Shown in pieces: positions 1 through 11,400 of a stretch of 64,000 nt of DNA (positions are counted from its first letter, which is position 1; every line of letters starts with the position of its first letter). The notes under the pieces are model-generated. The model was not told the origin of the DNA. It searched no databases and saw only the letters and a list, made by a program, of their open reading frames with translations. The stretch comes from Asterias rubens (Eukaryota; Echinodermata; Asteroidea; Forcipulatida; Asteriidae): the NCBI RefSeq assembly GCF_902459465.1, contig NW_022985716.1, forward strand, positions 1 to 64,000, written 5' to 3'. The position numbers and the translations under genes were made by a program.

Positions 1-166
1 TCGACGAGGTAAAAAGAAAACCACGCAATTTCGAGGCATATTTGTGTAGATCATTGTATTCTACTTTTACAACATCTTTCTAACCGTATCGATTCCGTAA
101 ACAAACGGTTACAGAACGCTTTTCAAAGACCAACTCGTCCGATCCAAGGCAACGTGTTCCTTTAAA
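1..166. mobile_element. Foldback element B, truncated by the window edge
   Basis: This is the right half of a long-inverted-repeat element whose complete copies are at 31915-32297 and 60831-61224. It ends with the characteristic terminal segment GGCAACGTGTTCCTTTAA near 149-166. No coding capacity is seen, so it looks like a non-autonomous element. Confidence 0.8.
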
Positions 167-2127
167 ACCTGTCCTAAAACAACGTTTGTGTAAGGTTTCC
201 TGTTTGGTTCGTTTTGTTTACGTTAAATCAACATTTGTTTTAGGTTAGGATCACATTATTCAAAAGGGGAGATAATTAGGAATTTTTTAGCTGATCGTTC
301 ATTTCATCATTTTATTTGGTTTCTCGGCTGAGCCGTTGCAAACAAAAATACAAAACAAAGTCTGTCTGTGCTTTGACATTCCTCTTTTCGTTTCCAAGCC
401 GACATTCCAAACGGCACAACTCCATGCATGGTTCTCTGGAATTGACGGATGCCCACTACTACATACTCCTGATGGTCCGCACACGTGATGTAACATTAAA
501 CTTAGTGGCAGCCACGTTGAAATTCACGATGACTGCCTGCTGAGCAAAATAATCCAGTGGTTTCATTAAAGTTTTTCATACTGGACTCAGTGATCCTGAA
601 ACCTGAAACCATGGGTAGGTAAACACCAACACCAAGTTTCTGTGAGGCTCATAGACCAAGATACGGGACAAAAAAGCATTTGATCGGCGGGCATTTTAGT
701 TCAAAATGGCCGCCTTAACCAAAATGTCCAATATTCTTAGATTTTGTTTTTAATATCCAGGGTTCCTTGACCCTGAAAACACAAGTATAGGCGCCAAAAC
801 TAAGTCTCCAGATGAGTCTTAGAGATCTAGGATACAGGCACAACTAAATTCAGAAAGCGGCCATTTAAAAAATGGCCAACATCTTAATGCATCCCACCCA
901 ACGTTTTACTGATAGCATGAAAATGGTCGGTCTCCAGAACAAAATGATACCACTCGCAGAAGATCTAGGGGATGCATGGGGTTCAGACCATAAACTCGAA
1001 TGCCATAGAATTATTACCCACGACCTGCTGTCTCAACAAAACACTAGTTTGTGCAGAATTCTTTCAGTTTTTATTATGTACTATTTACCATCATCCTGCC
1101 AAGTAGGGGGCCGAGTCCTAAGCCAATGAGTGTATCATTTTTGTCACAGGATCATCTCAGAAAGTACAGTGCGCCCAATATTTTTTATTAAAAAAAAGTA
1201 AATAGTAAAAAACAACACTCTAAAAATTATGTAAAACCTGAATATTTGAATACTCCTAATAAAAACCACTTTTACTGCAGCTGCAACAGGTGACTTCGCG
1301 TGACTCTTTTTATACCTGTCCCCGGAGAGTTTTAACGAGTCCAAGTACTTATGAATAACTATGATACAATGGGACAGATGGAACCAATGCTGTGAAATCA
1401 TCAGGGTCAAGATTGGAGGTTGAAACATAATAATACCACACGTACACACAATCATCTTTTCCGAAGACATTAAATATGCTATAATGTCAGATTTTTGGCC
1501 CATTACAATATAAAAATTTGATATTTTTGAGTGAATGGTATTTCAAAGAGTATCACCCGCTCTAAAGAAAGTTTAACTTTTACTTTTAATGGTCAGGAAC
1601 CATGACAACAATTTAAAACGTTTCTTATAAAACACATAAGAATTGGTCACTGATATTGTCGGGATCCCGACAAAAACTAATTTTTAGCACTTTATTTCAT
1701 TGCTACTAATAATTGGCGGACTTTTTCGAGCAATGGCTCAAATGAAAGCTTGTAACTTTCTCGACCCCCATCAAAATACCTATTGAATTTTAAATCAAAA
1801 TCTTTGGATCAAATCGGCCAAAAATCTGACAAAGCATCTTTAAAACATTCCTTCACGTGTGTTGTTGTTACTCGAAAACCTTGTTTACAATTTCTGTTTA
1901 CCCTTTGACATGACTGTCGTCTGGAGAATTTATCCCGTTTTCTTTATTCTTTATTGAGCATTTATTCTGACAGAATTTTTTAATGTCTACTGTTTTGTTT
2001 AATGCCAAACGTCCGACCCGGTGTCATAGAGAAATCTGTTCCCCGTAGAGTCTGTCCCCCATTATGGGCTGGGTTGGAAGAGGATTCAAAAGAGGGCGCT
2101 ATAATCAGAAGAAGTTTGTACACAGAG
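167..2127. other. Intergenic DNA, no gene seen
   Basis: Only short open frames with no recognisable domain occur here. The region is AT-rich with old diverged repeat fragments. Nothing supports an exon. Confidence 0.5.
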
Positions 2128-2366
2128 GGTGCGTTCGTTTAGCTTCCCTGGGTCGACCCCGGTCTGCCCCGGTACGTTCGAATAGCTTTGACGGGGCTCA
2201 CCCGGGTCAGCTCCAGTGCCCTACTTGTGGAATGGGTCACTTGGGGTGATCTGAGGAGCATGCCCTCACCACAAAAGGGCGAGTGTGATCGTTCGATTAG
2301 CTCTTGTCAGGGGCTCACCCAAGTGAGCACTGCGGGGTCGACCAAGGGAAGCTAAACGAACGCACT
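2128..2366. mobile_element. MITE family C, copy 1 (about 240 bp)
   Basis: The ends are inverted repeats: GTGCGTTCGTTTAGCTTCCC on the left and its complement on the right, with internal GGGGCTCACCC motifs. A second copy with the same ends lies at 17490-17730. No open reading frame belongs to it. Confidence 0.8.
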
Positions 2367-2544
2367 CAGTAGTTCGCCGTATCTGGGACATGATCTCCGT
2401 GGGGGACACAATCTCCTGCCTCACCGGACCGTAGTTGGATTGGATCCAGCTGACAGATCCAGATAAAAGGCTTTAATCGAACTAAACTTGGGACAGATCC
2501 AAACAATGATGTGAAAAACATTATGGTTGAAGCATTCGCACAAC

Positions 2545-3900
2545 ATCGGTAAACAGTATTGTCCAATGGCTCAGACGTCGTGTACCACGACTTATAAATA
2601 ACAAACCGGTGAAAGTTTAGGCTCAATCGGTCATCGGAGTCGGGAGAAAATAACGGGAAAACCCACCCTTGTTTCCGCACGTTTCGCCGTGTCACGACAT
2701 GTGTTTAAATTAAATCCGTTATTCTCGATATCAAGAGCTTATAATTGTTTTAATGTTTTCTCAAAAAGTAAAGCCTTTCATGGAATAATATTTCAAGGGA
2801 AGTCTTTCACCATTACCTTCTGTAAACCCTGTAAGTTATTTGTAAATCTGTGAACTTTAAATGTTCTGTACCGAAAGTCTCCAATGGTGTTGTGATACTG
2901 CTCCTCAGAACAATATCATTTGTACGAATCATTTGTACGATCATTTGTTTCTGTTCAGAAAGTGTCCAATGAAGCGCACACTCATAATTTTTCGAGGACA
3001 ATTTCGAGCGCACACTCATAATTTTTCGAGGACATCATCAACATCTTTAAATTCCCTATAGCGGTTTTGTTTTTCGGGAACCAATATTTGCAATTCTCCA
3101 GTTTACTGTTGAAAATCCTAACCAAGAGGTGATATTGATAGAAATGATGATTTGCTTTAAAGCCATTTTGTGATGTCAATACTAGTCATGACCGAACTTT
3201 CACCCAGAGCCTGGTGGTGAGAAGGTCATTGTGGTAGTAATGTGTATTCCTAGAACACTGAGGTGGGTGTGGAGGTCAGTGGTCAGTGACCTACCTGGAC
3301 TCAAGGATGTGGTTCTTGCCTCATTCCAGGAATGACCACTCCTCAAGGATTTGAAGGGAAATAAAAGAGGGATGGGGAAAGTAAATGGGTTATTCTTATC
3401 TTGGGCACCTTAGGGTGCACTTCTATGTTAAAAGCCATATGTAGAAATAAAGAGACTGCATGCAGAAGAAGTTAACAACAAATCGTCTTCCTTGAATCTT
3501 TGTATTGAGTAATTCGTACAAATGATATTGTTCTGAGGAGCAGTATCACAACACCATTGACTTTCGGTACAGAACAAAAAAAGTTCACAGATTTACAAAT
3601 AGCTTACAGGGTTTAAAGAAGGTAACGGTGAAAGACTTCTCTTGAAATATTATTCCATGAAACGCTTTACTTTTTGAGGTAACATTAAAACAATATAAAT
3701 TCTCGATATCAAGAGTTACGGATTTATTTTAAACACATGTCATGACACGGCGAAACGTGCAAAAACAAGGTTGGGTTTTCCCGTTATTTTCTCCCGACTC
3801 CGATGACCGATTGAGCCTAAATTTTCACAGGTTTGTTATTTTATATAAAAGTTGTGATACACGAAGTGTGGGCCTTGGACAATACTGCTTACCGAAAGTG
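2545..3900. repeat. Long inverted repeat, arms of about 390 bp
   Basis: The arm at about 2545-2935 reappears in inverse orientation at about 3514-3900, around a spacer of roughly 580 bp. Shared landmarks are the CATGTGTTTAAAT/AAACACATG block, the CGAAACGTGC block, and the segment with ATTGTTCTGAGGAGCAGTAT. A third, shorter copy lies at 7286-7650. The spacer holds a small direct duplication near 2974 and 3008. No protein is encoded. Confidence 0.8.
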
Positions 3901-4389
3901 TCCAATGGCTTTAATTGTATAGAAAAATCATCTAGCATAAAAGGTGGCAAATGGGACATAATTTAGTGGTATTGTATTTAATTACATTATTAAATTAAAC
4001 GATGGAAATATGGTTCCATAAACCCAAACTTTGCCTTAACAATCGATTGATCAATGTCGATTTGATAAAATCCCCTCAAAACTAAATTTCTGTTAATGGT
4101 GAAAATTTCTCTAAATAGTTACCTTCCGAATTCGATGACTAAGCATTAAATTGTCGTTTGCATGTAAATTGTATGGTGTGCTTTTATATACAAAATTATT
4201 CAAAGTTAAAGAATTAAACTAATCTAACTCTTCGAAAACAATGGTTGGCTCAGCTAAAAACTAAAAAGCAAAATAATGATTAAAATTGCAAGCATTTTTG
4301 TTGTCCAAATAATCGACATTTTAGCCTCTATGTTTTTAATGCATAGTGCTCTGAGTAATATTAGCCATAATTATTCGGAAAAAATTCTT

Positions 4390-5110
4390 TGTAATGCAAT
4401 TGAGTGACTCTGGTGAGAAACTGTTGTGATTAAGTCTGGCGAGTAACTGTTGTGAGTGACTCTGGCGAGTAACTGTTATGATTAAGTCTGGCGAGTAACT
4501 GTTGTGAGTGACTCCGATGAGTAACTGTTGTGAGTGACTCTGGCGAGTGACTGTTGTGAGTGACTCTGGCGAGTAACTGTTATGATTAAGTCTGGCGAGT
4601 AACTGTTGTGAGTGACTCCGATGAGTAACTGTTGTGAGTGACTCTGGCGAGTGACTGTTGTGAGTGACTCTGGTATCTGCTGTGGCTGACTCTGGCGACT
4701 AACTGTTGTGATTGACTGGCGATGAACTGTTGTGAGTGAGTCTGGCGAGTAACTGTTGTGAGTGACTCCGATGAGTAATTGTTGTGAGTGACTCTGACGA
4801 GTAACTGATGTTAGTGACTCTGGCGAGTAACTGTTGTGAGTGATTCTGGCGAGTAACTGTTGTGAGTGACTCTGGCGAGTAACTGTTGTAAGTGACTCTG
4901 CTGGGTAACTGTTGTGAGTGACTCCGATGAGTGATTGTTGTGAGTGACTCTGACGAGTAACTGTTGTGGGTGCCAGGTGACTCTGGTGAGTAACTGTTGT
5001 AAGTGACTCTGGCGAGTGACTGTTGTGAGTGACTCTGGCGAGAAACTTTTGTGGGTGACACTGACGATTAACTGTTTTGAGTGACTCTATTGAGTTACTG
5101 TTGTGGATGA
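4390..5110. repeat. Minisatellite, 26-bp unit, about 27 copies
   Basis: The unit is close to GACTCTGGCGAGTAACTGTTG plus TGAGT and varies between copies. An open frame on the minus strand (4699-5061) is a by-product of the repeat and has no domain. The array lies just downstream of the lectin gene at 5301-5786. Confidence 0.9.
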
Positions 5111-5300
5111 GTTACTTTGTTGAGTTGATCAATGCTTCGGCTCATTGAATTTGTGGGACGATTCAATAACCATTCTGGGTAGAGCTGAAATCAACTTTGT
5201 ACAACTCTGAATTCAGTCATGTCCCCGGCGAATAAGTGATTTTTGTTTTCTCTAGATGAAATGTTATGGAGGCTGCATGTTTGCTTTCATCGGTTTGTAT

Positions 5301-5786
5301 TCAAAGAACAGTTGGCATTGGCATCTTGCAGACGTGTGATTGGTGATCGGAGCAGCGGCCATCATTCCAGCCCATTCGATGGGGCACAATTTCACCGCAA
5401 TCTTCATTTGAGCCTGCATTATCCGGTTGTCCAGGAAGCCATTCCTCGTAGTCGAACGCTGTGCCGTCACTCCAGCTGAAAGTGCCTTCATTTGATTGGT
5501 CGGACATCCCAAGCCAAACTTGTTTGTCCAAGGCAGAGGTCAATGAAGATGTCGAATACTGGAGCAGGAAATCCGCTTCGTCAGAGCTGTGCACGGATGC
5601 AAGATGACCCTGTCCGCTGATGGTAAAGAACTGCCGGCAGTGGTTTTCGGCATCGGTCCACGACTTTTCATGACCCATTAAACGGTAGCAGTTGTTACGA
5701 TATTCAGTCCATAGCGGTGGACATCCAGCCCTGGTCAGCCCAATCACAGCCAGGACCATCACCGTAACCCGGAGAAAGAGAGCCAT
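5301..5786 (-). CDS. Secreted C-type lectin, galactose-type (QPD) motif, single exon
   Basis: A 161-residue intronless protein. Residues 1-20 form a signal peptide (hydrophobic core VTVMVLAVIGL, probable cleavage after A20). The remainder is one C-type lectin domain with six cysteines at 22, 33, 50, 130, 145 and 153, the WLGMSD segment near 91-96, a QPD triplet at 120-122 and WND at 140-142. In this family QPD with WND marks calcium-dependent galactose-type binding, so a secreted recognition or coelomic-fluid lectin is likely. The ATG lies about 70 bases below a TATA box. The length fits a stand-alone CTLD protein. Sugar specificity is inferred from the motif only. Confidence 0.93.
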   Translation of the reverse strand: MALFLRVTVMVLAVIGLTRAGCPPLWTEYRNNCYRLMGHEKSWTDAENHCRQFFTISGQGHLASVHSSDEADFLLQYSTSSLTSALDKQVWLGMSDQSNEGTFSWSDGTAFDYEEWLPGQPDNAGSNEDCGEIVPHRMGWNDGRCSDHQSHVCKMPMPTVL

Positions 5787-5849
5787 ACTGGTTTTAGTTA
5801 TCAGCCGTTTTGCAGGAGCACACTAATAAATTTGTATGAAGAAAAATAG

Positions 5850-5890
5850 TTTGTGACAAACTGTTTTCAGGACTGAGCGCACTTTATATT
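5850..5890 (-). promoter_or_regulatory. TATA-type core promoter of the lectin gene
   Basis: Read on the minus strand, TATAAAG lies at 5888-5882, and an initiator-like CTCAGTCC follows about 25-30 bases downstream near 5860. The resulting 5' UTR would be about 70 bases. The start site is inferred. Confidence 0.55.
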
Positions 5891-5917
5891 CTCTGATCTT
5901 ATGATCAACTGATCTTT

Positions 5918-7290
5918 GACACGCCTACAAGAGACGCCATCACGTGACTAACTCATGTTGTTTACTTGGTTTGATCCAGCTGTTGTATCACGTCTTGTAC
6001 CAGACATTTATTACTCTAACACGGTATAAAATGCTTACATAATCACATAAACTTATTCAACATTGTTTTCACGAGAGTTCAAGAACCTAATAAACCGGTG
6101 CAAGGAGCGTGTTGTTTCGGATTCAAGCGGCGTAAAGCATTGATGGGGTAATCATGTAGTAATTAAAGCCACTCACCAAAAGCCATATAATCGAATTTTA
6201 TTCAGTTGAGTTTTCCCCTTGAAGATTAGCATAAACCTGACAAAATTTACTGGGATATGAGCGTAAATCCTCAATGCAATAAACTGAAATGCTCGCAGCC
6301 CGCCCCAAAGCATATTGTTCCATATGTGCATTATTTCAGATGCAAATAATGTTTGGTGTACACCAAACAATCTCATTTCACTACTCCTCAGATGCTTTTG
6401 AGGGCAAGACGATTTCAGTTTGTAATTTCTCATTTTTGTTGTTATAGTTCATTTTCTGTTTTAATTGCCGATGAAGTTTTAAGAGACGAACAGTCCTCCT
6501 ATGTTTGTTTGTTTGTTTGCGCTCCTTTGTTTCCCTGTACAAATCCAACAGGGACATCGCTTAAAGTTCAAACGGGGAGAACTGAGCTTGAGTCCTCGTC
6601 TGGGTGGACAGGCATGGGTGTGGTTTGGGAGTGGAGGCAGCGGCGTAACTAAGGTACATTTTTAGTTGGGGTACATGGGAGGAGGGGTACCATTTTTTAT
6701 AGTGGGCACTTCGGAAACAATGATTCATCCAAACCCACACTTTAGGGGGGGGGGAGGAGGAGGGGGCACATTTTGTCAAAGATGTAGCATGCGAGGGCAG
6801 AGCACGAAGCCTTTGGCGTGTGTCCCGGAAGTTGTATATTCTAGGTAGCTGCTCTGTGTTGCTTTCTAAGACCATTGCTGAAGGAAACAGAACAATTAGA
6901 GCTGTAGAATGTGGGCCATTTTTCATCAATGACACGGCCACGCCTACGAGAGACGCCATCACATAAGGAATCGAGAACACTATCATAGAATCGAGGATTA
7001 TAGATAAACTCATTGTTGGTCTGAATCTAACTCTTTTACCACGTATTGTACACATGGTATAAAATGCTGACATTTCGGTTCAACATTGTTCTCACAAGAG
7101 TTCAAGGAAACCAATAAAACCGGTCCCGGGTGCATGATGTTTTTCTGATTTAAGCAGCGTAAAGCCGTTATTAGGTAATTATGTAGTAAAGCCCACGTAC
7201 ACCAAAAGCAATACAGTTTACATTTTTGTTGATTTTTCCTCGCAAGATTTACATAAATCTGACGAATTTTACTGGGATATGAGCATTAAT
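5918..7290. repeat. Duplicated lectin upstream region (5918-6280 and 6937-7290)
   Basis: The two roughly 350-bp blocks align in order. Both contain CACGCCTAC followed by GAGACGCCATCAC, GGTATAAAATGCT, CAACATTGTT plus GAGTTCAAG, AAGC.GCGTAAAGC and TTTTACTGGGATATGAGC. They are diverged but collinear. The first copy begins just upstream of the lectin TATA box. No lectin coding sequence accompanies the second. Confidence 0.8.
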
Positions 7291-7650
7291 CCGCCATTGG
7301 ACCCTTTCGGTTCAGAAAAAAATAAAAGTTCACAGATTTACAAATAACTTACAGGGTTTACAGAAGGCAATGGTGAAAGACTTCTCTTGAAATATTATTC
7401 CATGAAATGCTTTACTTTTTGAGAAAACAGCAAAACAATATAAATTCTCGTTAACGAGAATTACGGATTTATTTTAAACACATGTCATGACACGGCGAAA
7501 CGCGCGGAAACAAGGGTGTTTTGTTTTGTTGTTTTCTCCCGACTCCGATGACCGATTGAGCCTAAATTTTCACAGGTTTGTTATTTGATATAGAAGTTGT
7601 GGTACACAAAGTGTGGGCCTTGGACAACACTGTTTACCGAAAGGGTCCAA
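7286..7650. repeat. Third copy of the 2.5-3.9 kb repeat arm
   Basis: It has the same order of blocks as 3514-3900: AAAGTTCACAGATTTACAAA, GTGAAAGACTTCTCTTGAAA, then CATGTCATGACACGGCGAAA. The orientation matches the right arm. Confidence 0.75.
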
Positions 7651-7785
7651 TTGCTTTAAAACACATAAACTGAAATACCCTGCTTCATTAAAGTATTAGG
7701 CCCTTGCATTGTTTCAGATGCAAAAGTTTGGTTTAAACACAAAATAATCGCGTTTCAACAGTTAAGCCACTGAGTGAGGGCACTT

Positions 7786-8155
7786 GAAGGGAAGGTACCT
7801 GTTTGGTATTTGTCAAAGACCAGTCTTCTCACTTGGTGTATCCCAACATAAGCATAAAATAACAAGCATGTGAACATTTGAGCTGAATTGGTCATCGAAG
7901 TTGCGAGAAAGTGATGAGAGAAAAAACCACCCTTGTTGGATGAATTTGTGTGCTTTTCAGATAGGAATAAAAGACTTCCAGCTAGAAGTCTGTAATCTCT
8001 TGTGAGAAGTTAGCTCTTTCTCAAAATCTATGCTACTTCAGAGGGAGTCGTTTGTGTTATATACTATCAGCAGCTCTCCATGAACATGCTCGTTACCACG
8101 TCAGTTTTTAAGTTAATATGTTTTGAGTAATACCAAACGTGAACCTTCCCTTTAA
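7786..8155. mobile_element. MITE family A-like element (variant ends)
   Basis: The left end reads AAGGGAAGGTACCTGTTTGG and the right end CCAAACGTGAACCTTCCCTT, a terminal inverted repeat. The internal segment with GACCAGTCTTCTCACTTGGT is shared with the family A copies in ANAPC7 introns. It lies about 290 bp upstream of the OGFOD2 start. Confidence 0.75.
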
Positions 8156-8448
8156 GTTCCTTTGAATAGAAAACGGTGATACTAGAGATTATTTAATGTT
8201 TTGTGGCGGTCTTACTGATCTTCCCAAGTGAGAAGACGGGGACTCTGCTCCCCGCCCGCCCCTCCGCCCCAACACCCACCGTACTGCGAAATGTGCGCAG
8301 TACTAAATCAGAGCGTATATATTGGGATACTAAATTAAGTGATAGCGCCCTCTTTTGAACCGTGCTCCTTTAGATCAGCCAAACTCCGGCCGGGAGACTT
8401 GCGAGTAGAAGCATAAGTCAACATCATGTGTTCTAATTTAACTTCACT

Positions 8449-11400
8449 ATGTCGAAAGTTACGATGAAGAAGTATTACTGCTGCAAATGTTTTTTGACGG
8501 ATAACATTTATATATCAGAGTATGACATCCACGTAACATATCACTGCGATGACCAATTTCTGGAAACTTGGCAAAAGGTATGAATGATGATGTCGCGCAA
8601 AGTAGTGACCCGCGCAAGTTTGAAACTTGCCCGCACAACGCAAAACTTAGAAAAGCCGAAATCAACTAACCACCTCGCAAACAGTTTCGAATTTGCGCTT
8701 GTTTCTAGTTTGCGTTTTTAATAAATGTACGAAATATGATGTTTTATGTGACATTTCAACACTAAACAAAAACAAGAAAAGCATATTGCGGTTGTCAAGA
8801 CGAGAAGTAACAAATGAACTTACTTACTGGAACTTACTTGAATCCACCGACGCCATCACACAACTGGGGAGGAGACGGTGGTTCTGGTTACTGGGGCAGA
8901 CAGCTTAGATAAGCTTATGTAGAGCCCCCCGACGTTCTTTAGGAATTTATCCACATGTCCCTTGAAAATGCATGAATGACATTTTCAGTGGCACTCTTGC
9001 CCAAACAGGTTTCTACCTCCATGGTCCAAAGTACTTGTACAAAGTTAGTTGCTTGCGATAACGCGTAACTAACTCTCCTCCCGACGAAGGGCGGAGCCGG
9101 GCGGAGGAGGGTTTCTATTCCGCAGCTCTAGGGATGGTTTCTACCTCATTGACATTCTCTGTCCTTACTCTATGGTTAAATCTAAACTAGTCCAAAGTAT
9201 TCGACTTTCCGTATGGCGCCACCACTTTTTCACTCATTTTTTACAAAAAAGGAGATATCAATCAGGTAAATTAGATACTATATTATTTTATTTCGAATGA
9301 AAAAGTGGTGGCGCCATACGAAAACTTTTCCCTCGACTTGTCCTCTTGACCCAGTTTACTTAGCCCACCTTGTTGAGCTGTTAATGGCTCCGCAAGGTGG
9401 GCTAATGGTGACAGTGATGAGACCGATGTTAAAAGCGGAGCCATTAACAGCTCAACTAGGTGGGCTACATTTTACTGTACTCTGGCCTGGGCAGCTGGGG
9501 CACTATGTACCAAGACCCTTTACTGGGGAGCTGTGTACTCCCTCCTTTTTTCACAATTTGTCAATATATTCTGGTGTCATGTGTTTTCAGTAGGATAACA
9601 GGAAAATTGTTCTCAATCAAAAACTAAACGATTAAAAAAAATCATCTATCCAACTTGTTTACAACAAAACATACACTCAATCGTGTGTTGAAATCTTAAA
9701 AGTTTTGTTTTTCTGTTGGGAGAGATAATCCACTATTTACAGTGCCAATGCATGTACGACATTGAAGCGACGTCATATGTTTTCAAACCTTTCATTCATT
9801 GGTTGGTATTTAATTGAATAGTCAGAAGCTAGCATGGGGTGCAAAATAAATTAAAAAGCTCATTCAATTACTATTAGACAAATTTTTGTCCCAAGACATA
9901 TGGCTACTTGGTTAGAATCCTGAGATATCACAAGGCATGACAGTAAAACACCCCGACCCCCTTGAAGCACAAACACTTCAAAACAATCTGTTTTCTCCCC
10001 TATTTCAGACCAGCAATGTTTGGTTTCAGGAGTAAGAAACCAATTGTTTGTATTGTCTCTATAATGTGGACATATTATTTATTACATTTATCAGAATTTA
10101 TTACTTTTTTTTCTTCATTTTCACTTAAAATGTTTTAATTTTTTCCATATATTGGCACACATTAGAATCCATAATAGCAACAACATCATGTGATCTATCT
10201 AGTGACTTAAGGACAATAAAACTCAATCTAGCAGATGATAATTTTGTTTTGAAATTTAGAGGTTGGATGATGTTTCTTAGACTCATTTAATTGTTGGCAT
10301 AAAAATGCACTGATTTATACCAAAAATTCATCATTTTATACATGTTTGAGCATAACCTTCGACAGGAAACTTTATTCTCAGCATGATTAAGCCTGACGAA
10401 AATACAGACCGTGAGTAAACAGCAGAGCTTCTGTCACCGGTAGAGCTTGCACAGTCTCGCAGTAAACGGGAATCAAAGTTTGGGTTTGAAAACATGAGGG
10501 TTGATAACATATGACACTATGATAGTAGGTCGTACATGTTAGGGTAGTAGTGTAATGTAACTGGGTCTACTCTTGTCCAAGGGTCTGTACTCGACAAGCT
10601 CTGCTTTTTATTGGCCCCCTCCATCTCCATTACTTTATGTTAGTTTGCAGTTAAAGTACAATTGCTGCCTTTGCTTGTAAATGTTTGTTTATATTAAGGG
10701 ATTAAAAGAGTTGATTATCAACCATTTAAACACCCCCACGTGACGCGCTCTCCAACAATAGGTATAGCGAAACTGTCTGAGGCATTTATGAATATATGCT
10801 TTTATTGCTTGTTATTGTGATTGAATTAAATTGAATTGAATTACTTGCGTATCTTACCAAACTGCCAAAGCAATATTCCTGATGTGAAATGATGACAGAC
10901 AAATGGTGTTGTTGATGTTTGAATTGACTCTAGAGTATCATTGATCATATGATGATGAATCACCGAGCTTGCAACGAGGGAGCTATCCGACTCAGGATTC
11001 TGAGTATCAGTGAAGGATGTATGGCGCTGAAACTGTTGTTAATTGTTGACGTGACCTGAATAGTCTCAAGTCTTGCAATAGAGGCATTTGCGTTTTCTTG
11101 AGAAGATTTAAACATGCTGTATGATGATGTAGCTGTAGGCTATATGATGGACTGAAAATGCCTGCTGGATGAAGAGTAGTTTGATCAATGAATGACACAT
11201 GTCCTTCAATGTGCCTTTATACAATCCTAGCAAGCCAATGCCGGCTTGTGAAGTGGAGTGCCTTTATACAATCCTAGCAAGCCAATGCCGGCTTGTGAAG
11301 TGGAGTGCCTTTATACAATCCTAGCAAGCCAATGCCGGCTTGTGAAGTGGAGTGCCTTTATACAATCCTAGCAAGCCAATGCCGGCTTGTGAAGTGGAGT

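Noticed and set aside
4699-5061. 120-codon minus frame, Ser/His-rich
   Set aside because: It arises from the 26-bp minisatellite.
6561-7073. 170-codon minus frame
   Set aside because: It overlaps the duplicated lectin upstream block, and no domain is seen.
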